Origin: DATBHM01 sp963772375
GTDB taxonomy: Bacteria; Actinomycetota; UBA4738; JACQTL01
Assembly (NCBI GenBank): GCA_963772375.1
Contig: CAVYXG010000005.1
Span: 620,001-684,000 of the forward strand
Direction: 5' to 3'
DNA length: 64,000 nucleotides
Shown here: one piece after another, positions 60,228 to 64,000 of the stretch
Numbering within the stretch: the stretch's first letter is position 1
Layout: every line of letters starts with the position of its first letter
The notes under the pieces: generated by a model
Told to the model about the DNA's origin: nothing
The model's database searches: none
What the model saw: the letters and a program-made list of their open reading frames with translations, nothing else
Program-made: the position numbers and the translations under genes

Positions 60228-61685
60228 GTGGGCACGACCGCGCGGCGGAGGAAGGCACAGGCACGGGCGCGCAGGCGCGGCCAGGGCGCACCGCGTCAAC
60301 AGGGGGTCCCCCGCACCGGGGCCGTTCCCCGGACGCCATCGGCACCCGGCACGGAGCCGGCCACCATCGAACCGTCCGTTGGATCCATGACGTCGGTGCC
60401 CCATGAGCGGGTCGACGCCACGAGGGCTCGGGGGAACCCCGCCGTCGACCTGCTCGTCGAGCAGGCAGGAGACTGGTGGCGGGCCGAGACCCTGTTCGAG
60501 CGTGCATTGGCGCAGCCGGAGACCGCCCCGGACGGCCGGTGGGATCGGGACGCCGGTCCGTCGGCCCGTTCGCAGCTCCTCGCGAGGGTCGCGCGCGGCC
60601 GGCTGGAACAGCATCACGTCGCCCGCTCCCTGGACGCCGCGTTCGAGGCCTGCCGGGACGACCCCGGGAACATCGAAGCGCAGAAGGCGCTCGCGGCCGG
60701 GTTGCTGGCCGCCTGGTCCAGACGGGAGCTCGACCCGGGCGTCCCCTGTTCGTGCGCGTCGGGGCGGACTCGCGGTGATTGCTGCGGGCCCCGGGAGGCG
60801 GCGGCCCTGGGCCGGTTCGAGGACCGGTCGCTGGTGTACGAGCTCCGCGACGCGCTGCGGCCGTTCCTCGACCGGGCCAAGATCGCGCCGTTCGTCGTCC
60901 GGGGGATCCAGGACTGGTATCAGGACCGGCTCCCGGGGGAGGTGGACGATCCCGATGAGACGGAGGCCCGCCTGGCGATCGAACGGGCGCTGGTGACGGA
61001 GAAGCCGCGACCGAACGATGGCGACCACGTCCTGCTGGACGCGTTCGCCGACGATCCCGCGACCGCATGCTGGGCTTCGCGGCGGGCCAGGGAGTGGAGG
61101 CACTTCGCGAGGTTCGGGCTCTGGGAGGTGGTGGAGACCACGCCGGAGCCGGGGCTGCTGCTCAGGGACCTCGTGACCGGGGAGGTCGTGTTCACGGCCG
61201 TCCCGCCGGAACAGGTGGAGGGCCTCGTTCCGCGGTCGGTCGCGCTGGGCGCGGTCATGCCCACGGAGGGCGTCTGGCGGACGGGGGCCGGACTGATCCC
61301 GATGACCCCGGACGAGGGAAGGACGCTCCTGGAGGACACGCTCGTCGTCGCGCGACGGCTGTTGCCGCGCCTCGTGCCGAACGGGGCGGCCGCCACGCTC
61401 CATGGCGAGGTCGACGTTCGGCGCACGGAGCTTCGCGCCGGGATCCCCATCGAAGGGATGTCGCCGATCTCCCCGGCGCTGGCGGAGGTCCTCGGGCGTG
61501 TCCTGGCGGGCGCGCTTCCCATGATCCGCAACCACCTCCGGCAGATGCGGGAGCGGCCCGTGGACGTTCGGAACCATGTCGAGCGGCGCGAGGAGGCCGG
61601 AGTCTCCCGGGGCCGGCCGCGTTCCGCCGAGGCCCAAGCTCCGGCGGCCGGCCGGGATGGACCGGTGAGGTCGTCCCGGGCGTAG
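60228..61685 (+). CDS. SEC-C motif protein
   Basis: A 485-residue protein. The first 60 residues are Arg/Pro-rich and probably disordered. The SEC-C zinc motif is at about residues 174-187 (PCSCASGRTRGDCCG), the four-Cys arrangement of the SecA C-terminus. The flanking regions, helical before and beta-rich after (LLLRDLVTGEVVFTAVPPE), match nothing I can name. SEC-C domains bind zinc and often mediate protein contacts. Start GTG with GGAAAGGA upstream. It is probably followed in the same transcript by the aminotransferase gene, eight bases away. Confidence 0.75.
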   Translation: MGTTARRRKAQARARRRGQGAPRQQGVPRTGAVPRTPSAPGTEPATIEPSVGSMTSVPHERVDATRARGNPAVDLLVEQAGDWWRAETLFERALAQPETAPDGRWDRDAGPSARSQLLARVARGRLEQHHVARSLDAAFEACRDDPGNIEAQKALAAGLLAAWSRRELDPGVPCSCASGRTRGDCCGPREAAALGRFEDRSLVYELRDALRPFLDRAKIAPFVVRGIQDWYQDRLPGEVDDPDETEARLAIERALVTEKPRPNDGDHVLLDAFADDPATACWASRRAREWRHFARFGLWEVVETTPEPGLLLRDLVTGEVVFTAVPPEQVEGLVPRSVALGAVMPTEGVWRTGAGLIPMTPDEGRTLLEDTLVVARRLLPRLVPNGAAATLHGEVDVRRTELRAGIPIEGMSPISPALAEVLGRVLAGALPMIRNHLRQMRERPVDVRNHVERREEAGVSRGRPRSAEAQAPAAGRDGPVRSSRA

Positions 61686-61693
61686 GGAGAGGC

Positions 61694-63052
61694 GTGGAGA
61701 TCCCGCGATCGCTGCTGCGGTCGCTGATGGCGGACGAGCAGCGACGGTTCGCCTCGACGCACCCGCGGTCGGGCGAGCTGTTCTCCCGGGCGCGGGGGTC
61801 GATGTTGGGCGGGGTTCCGATGCCGTGGATGGGCGAGTGGGCGGGGTCGTACCCGGTGTTCGTGTCGTCCGCCGAAGGGGCGCGCGTCGAGGACGTCGAC
61901 GGGAACTCCTACGTGGACCTCTGCCTGGGGGACACGGGGGCGATGGCGGGTCACTCACCCCCGGTTGTCGCCTCGGCGGTGGCCGCTGCGTCGGCGCGGG
62001 GGATCACCACCATGCTGCCCTCCGAGGATTCGATCTGGGTGGGGGAGGAGATGGCCCGGCGGTTCGGGCTGCCGTACTGGCAGTTCTGCCTCACGGCGAC
62101 CGATGCCAACCGGTTCGCCATCCGGCTGGCCCGGGAGATCACCGGGCGCCCGAAGGTGCTGGTGTTCGCGTGGTGCTACCACGGGTCGGTGGACGAGACG
62201 TTCGTGGTGGTGGGCCCGGACGGTTCCGCGCGGATGCGCGACGACAACATCGGTCCGCCGGTCGACCCGGCCGTGACGACGCGCGTCGTGGAGTGGAACG
62301 ACGTCGCCGGGTTGGAGCGGGAGCTCGCGCACGGCGACGTGGCGTGCGTGCTGGCCGAGCCCGCGCTGACGAACATCGGGATCGTGCTGCCGGCCCCCGG
62401 TTACCACGGCGCGCTGCGTTCGCTGACGCGTGCGGCCGGGTCGCTGCTGGTCATCGACGAGACGCACACGATCTGCGCCGGGCCGGGTGGGTACTCGCGA
62501 GCGTACGGGTTGGAGCCGGACCTGCTGACGATCGGCAAGGCGATCGCGGGCGGCGTCCCGGCGGCGTGCTACGGGATGAGCGAGGCCGTGGCCGCACGGG
62601 TCCAGGGCCGGCTCGACGAGATGGCCGTGACCGACGTGGGCGGGATCGGTGGAACGCTCTCCGGCAACGCGCTGTCGCTCGCGGCGATGCGGGCGACGCT
62701 GTCTGAGGTGCTGACCGATGACGCGTTCGAACGGATGATCTCGCTCGGCGGGCGGTGGGCGGCCGGCGTTCGTGGGGTGATCGACGAGGTCGGGCTGCCG
62801 TGGGAGGTCCAGCAACTGGGAGCGCGGGCCGAGTACTGGTTCCGCGCGACGCCGCCCGCGAACGGCAGCGAGGCGGCCGCCGCCGATGACCACGAGCTCG
62901 CGCGGTTCCTGCACCTCCACGCGCTCAACCGCGGCGTGCTGCTCACGCCGTTCCACAACATGGCGCTGATGTGCCCGGCCACCACCGAGGCCGACGTCGA
63001 CCGACACACGGAGGTATTCCGCGAGGCGGCCTCGTCGTTGGTCGGCTCATGA
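61694..63052 (+). CDS. Class III PLP-dependent aminotransferase (glutamate-1-semialdehyde-aminomutase-like)
   Basis: A 452-residue fold-type I enzyme. The cofactor-binding Asp255 is in VIDETHT and the Schiff-base Lys282 in LTIGKAIAGG. The N-terminal part (VDLCLGDTGAMAGHSPP) and the GGTLSGN loop resemble glutamate-1-semialdehyde 2,1-aminomutases, but no heme-pathway gene is nearby and the position ATDANRFAIR differs from the usual GTEA. It may act on an amino acid or beta-amino acid. The GTG at 61694 has GGGAGAGG upstream; it is likely co-transcribed with the SEC-C gene. Confidence 0.85.
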   Translation: MEIPRSLLRSLMADEQRRFASTHPRSGELFSRARGSMLGGVPMPWMGEWAGSYPVFVSSAEGARVEDVDGNSYVDLCLGDTGAMAGHSPPVVASAVAAASARGITTMLPSEDSIWVGEEMARRFGLPYWQFCLTATDANRFAIRLAREITGRPKVLVFAWCYHGSVDETFVVVGPDGSARMRDDNIGPPVDPAVTTRVVEWNDVAGLERELAHGDVACVLAEPALTNIGIVLPAPGYHGALRSLTRAAGSLLVIDETHTICAGPGGYSRAYGLEPDLLTIGKAIAGGVPAACYGMSEAVAARVQGRLDEMAVTDVGGIGGTLSGNALSLAAMRATLSEVLTDDAFERMISLGGRWAAGVRGVIDEVGLPWEVQQLGARAEYWFRATPPANGSEAAAADDHELARFLHLHALNRGVLLTPFHNMALMCPATTEADVDRHTEVFREAASSLVGS

Positions 63053-63093
63053 GCCGCGGCCGCCTGCGACCCACCCGACTCCCGACGTGATGG

Positions 63094-64000
63094 TCACGCT
63101 CTCGCTGGAACGAGGGCCGCGCCGAACTGTTCGTCCTTCTTCGCGGTCGACAGCACGCCGGGGCTGTCCTGGTTCCACAGCTGGCTGCCGGTCGCCGAGA
63201 GCCCTGAGGCCGTTCCGTAGAACACGTTCACCCCGCCGACGAAGGCCTTGCCCGGCAGGATGTCGAACGGAACGCCGGCGGCGACGTCCGCGGGGCCGCC
63301 CCGCCCGAACTGACCCACGCTCACCGACGCGCCGAGCTGCTCGACGTCCCTTGCGACGCCGGGGACGCCCGGCGTGTCCTGATTGAAGACCTGGTTGCCG
63401 GCGACTGCCAGGCCTTTCCTGGATCCGTAGATGACCGCGATCGAGCCGGCGTTCGCCGTGCCGCCGAACGTGTCGAACTCCACCCCGACGATGAGGTCGC
63501 CGAACGACGAGCCGCCCACGTTCCCGGTTGCCAGCGACGCCCCGAAGTGGTCCGCCGTGGCGGGAGCGCCGGCCATCCCGGGCGTTGCCTGGGTGAACCG
63601 CTGGGCGTTCGCCGACTGCAGGCCGATCGGCGTGCCGTACAGGACGGTGACCGAACCGGCGGCGATCGCTCCGCCGATCGGTTCCTCCGGCGCGCCGATG
63701 GCGACGTCGAACTCCTTCGACCGACCGAACGATCCGGTCCGCACGGCGTCGCCGAAGTGGGCGTCGTCCTGGGGATTCCCCGGAACACCGGTCGTCGACT
63801 CGTCGAACAGCCGCGATCCGTGCGCGGAGAGGCCGGCGGGAGTTCCATACATGACGAGGACGGACCCCGCGTTGGGGTGGGTGTCGAGGACCCGCCCCGG
63901 TGCCCCGACGACCAGGTCGAGCTCGCTGCCCTTGCCCAGATTGCCGGTGGCCGCGGAGAACCCCAGCTGGTCGCCCAGGTCGGGGACGCCGACGACGCCC
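63094..64000 (-). CDS. FG-GAP repeat protein (integrin alpha-like beta propeller), 5' truncated
   Basis: At least 301 residues, open at the right edge of the window, so the N-terminus is missing. It consists of repeats of about 60-70 residues with the pattern FGASLATGNVGG, DLIVGVEFD, then AGSIAVIYGSRKGL, the FG-GAP blade of extracellular beta propellers; four or more blades are visible. Each blade also carries a TPGVPG-type loop (QDTPGVPGVARDVEQLGAS). It is probably a secreted or surface protein that binds calcium through the blades. The C-terminus is only a short tail after the last blade. Confidence 0.87.
   Translation of the reverse strand, partial: GVVGVPDLGDQLGFSAATGNLGKGSELDLVVGAPGRVLDTHPNAGSVLVMYGTPAGLSAHGSRLFDESTTGVPGNPQDDAHFGDAVRTGSFGRSKEFDVAIGAPEEPIGGAIAAGSVTVLYGTPIGLQSANAQRFTQATPGMAGAPATADHFGASLATGNVGGSSFGDLIVGVEFDTFGGTANAGSIAVIYGSRKGLAVAGNQVFNQDTPGVPGVARDVEQLGASVSVGQFGRGGPADVAAGVPFDILPGKAFVGGVNVFYGTASGLSATGSQLWNQDSPGVLSTAKKDEQFGAALVPARA

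Noticed and set aside
56664..61958. A 1,764-codon open frame on the minus strand
   Set aside because: It lies antisense to cyclase copy 3, the SEC-C gene and the aminotransferase, has Arg/Pro/Gly-rich low-complexity translation and no domain. In DNA this GC-rich, antisense frames stay open by composition.
60228..63052. SEC-C protein and aminotransferase as members of the borosin cluster
   Set aside because: They are separated from it by a 3.4-kb gene on the other strand, with their own promoter-like box, and have no known borosin role.

Overview
The window is very GC-rich, almost wholly coding DNA from a bacterium that is most likely a member of the Actinomycetota, possibly an uncultured soil lineage. 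Signs of this are GTG starts, ATGA/TGATG start-stop overlaps, leaderless TAnnnT promoters, a form II CO-dehydrogenase-like coxLM-DE cluster, a DUF1918 protein, an ECF41 (SigJ-type) sigma factor, DrrAB-type ABC exporters and several giant cyclase-ATPase-TPR regulators. I cannot exclude a high-GC Chloroflexota-like lineage. No tRNA, rRNA or CRISPR array was seen.

Layout. 1-4850: 3' part of a molybdenum hydroxylase operon (coxL, coxM) followed by its maturation genes coxD and coxE, with a convergent Rieske ferredoxin. 5350-10168: methyltransferase, two mini-proteins, SGNH lipoprotein, truncated hemoglobin, VOC protein, formamidase and a truncated hydrolase. 10248-15719: a tandem pair of paralogous membrane proteins, an MprF-like DUF2156 protein and an MFS exporter. 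15746-19892: Ada-AlkA repair protein, cupredoxin, F420/NADP-type reductase and a YbhN-like flippase. 19932-22664: a secreted TIGR03118-type gene split by a complete IS1380-family element (20922-22540) with 5-bp target duplications. 22886-25343: TetR-drrAB exporter with an ATATGT operator over the tetR start. 25590-26301: decayed FAD oxidoreductase. 26441-30113: divergent pair, an MFS transporter and a PLP decarboxylase, each with a C-terminal cyclic-nucleotide-binding domain. 30177-31835: aldo/keto reductase and a secreted PepSY-like protein. 31899-35725: a second ABC exporter operon and an ECF41 sigma gene, divergent, each with a perfect TGTCACA-N16-CGTC promoter. 35729-39605: two coupled small paralogs and a cytosine permease/deaminase operon. 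39762-47384: cyclase-ATPase-TPR protein, a ferredoxin-cyclase fusion and a giant LuxR-type ATPase. 47485-48847: decayed Rieske oxygenase, DUF1918 protein, decayed adenosine deaminase. 48888-60086: triple-domain glycosyltransferase, second cupredoxin, and two more cyclase-ATPase-TPR genes that bracket a two-gene split-borosin cassette. 60228-64000: SEC-C protein, class III aminotransferase and a partial FG-GAP protein.

Themes. (1) The strongest candidate for a new system is the split borosin RiPP cassette at 55448-56574: a discrete alpha-N-methyltransferase and a 107-residue precursor with a beta-branched hydrophobic core and a 13-histidine tail. (2) Cyclic-nucleotide signalling is concentrated here: four class III cyclases, one fused to a [3Fe-4S]-type ferredoxin, and two effectors (transporter, amino-acid decarboxylase) fused to cNMP-binding domains. 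(3) Regulation can be read from the DNA in several places: the paired ECF41 promoters, the TetR operator and a series of leaderless promoters. (4) Gene decay is common: five pseudogenes beside one recent insertion sequence.
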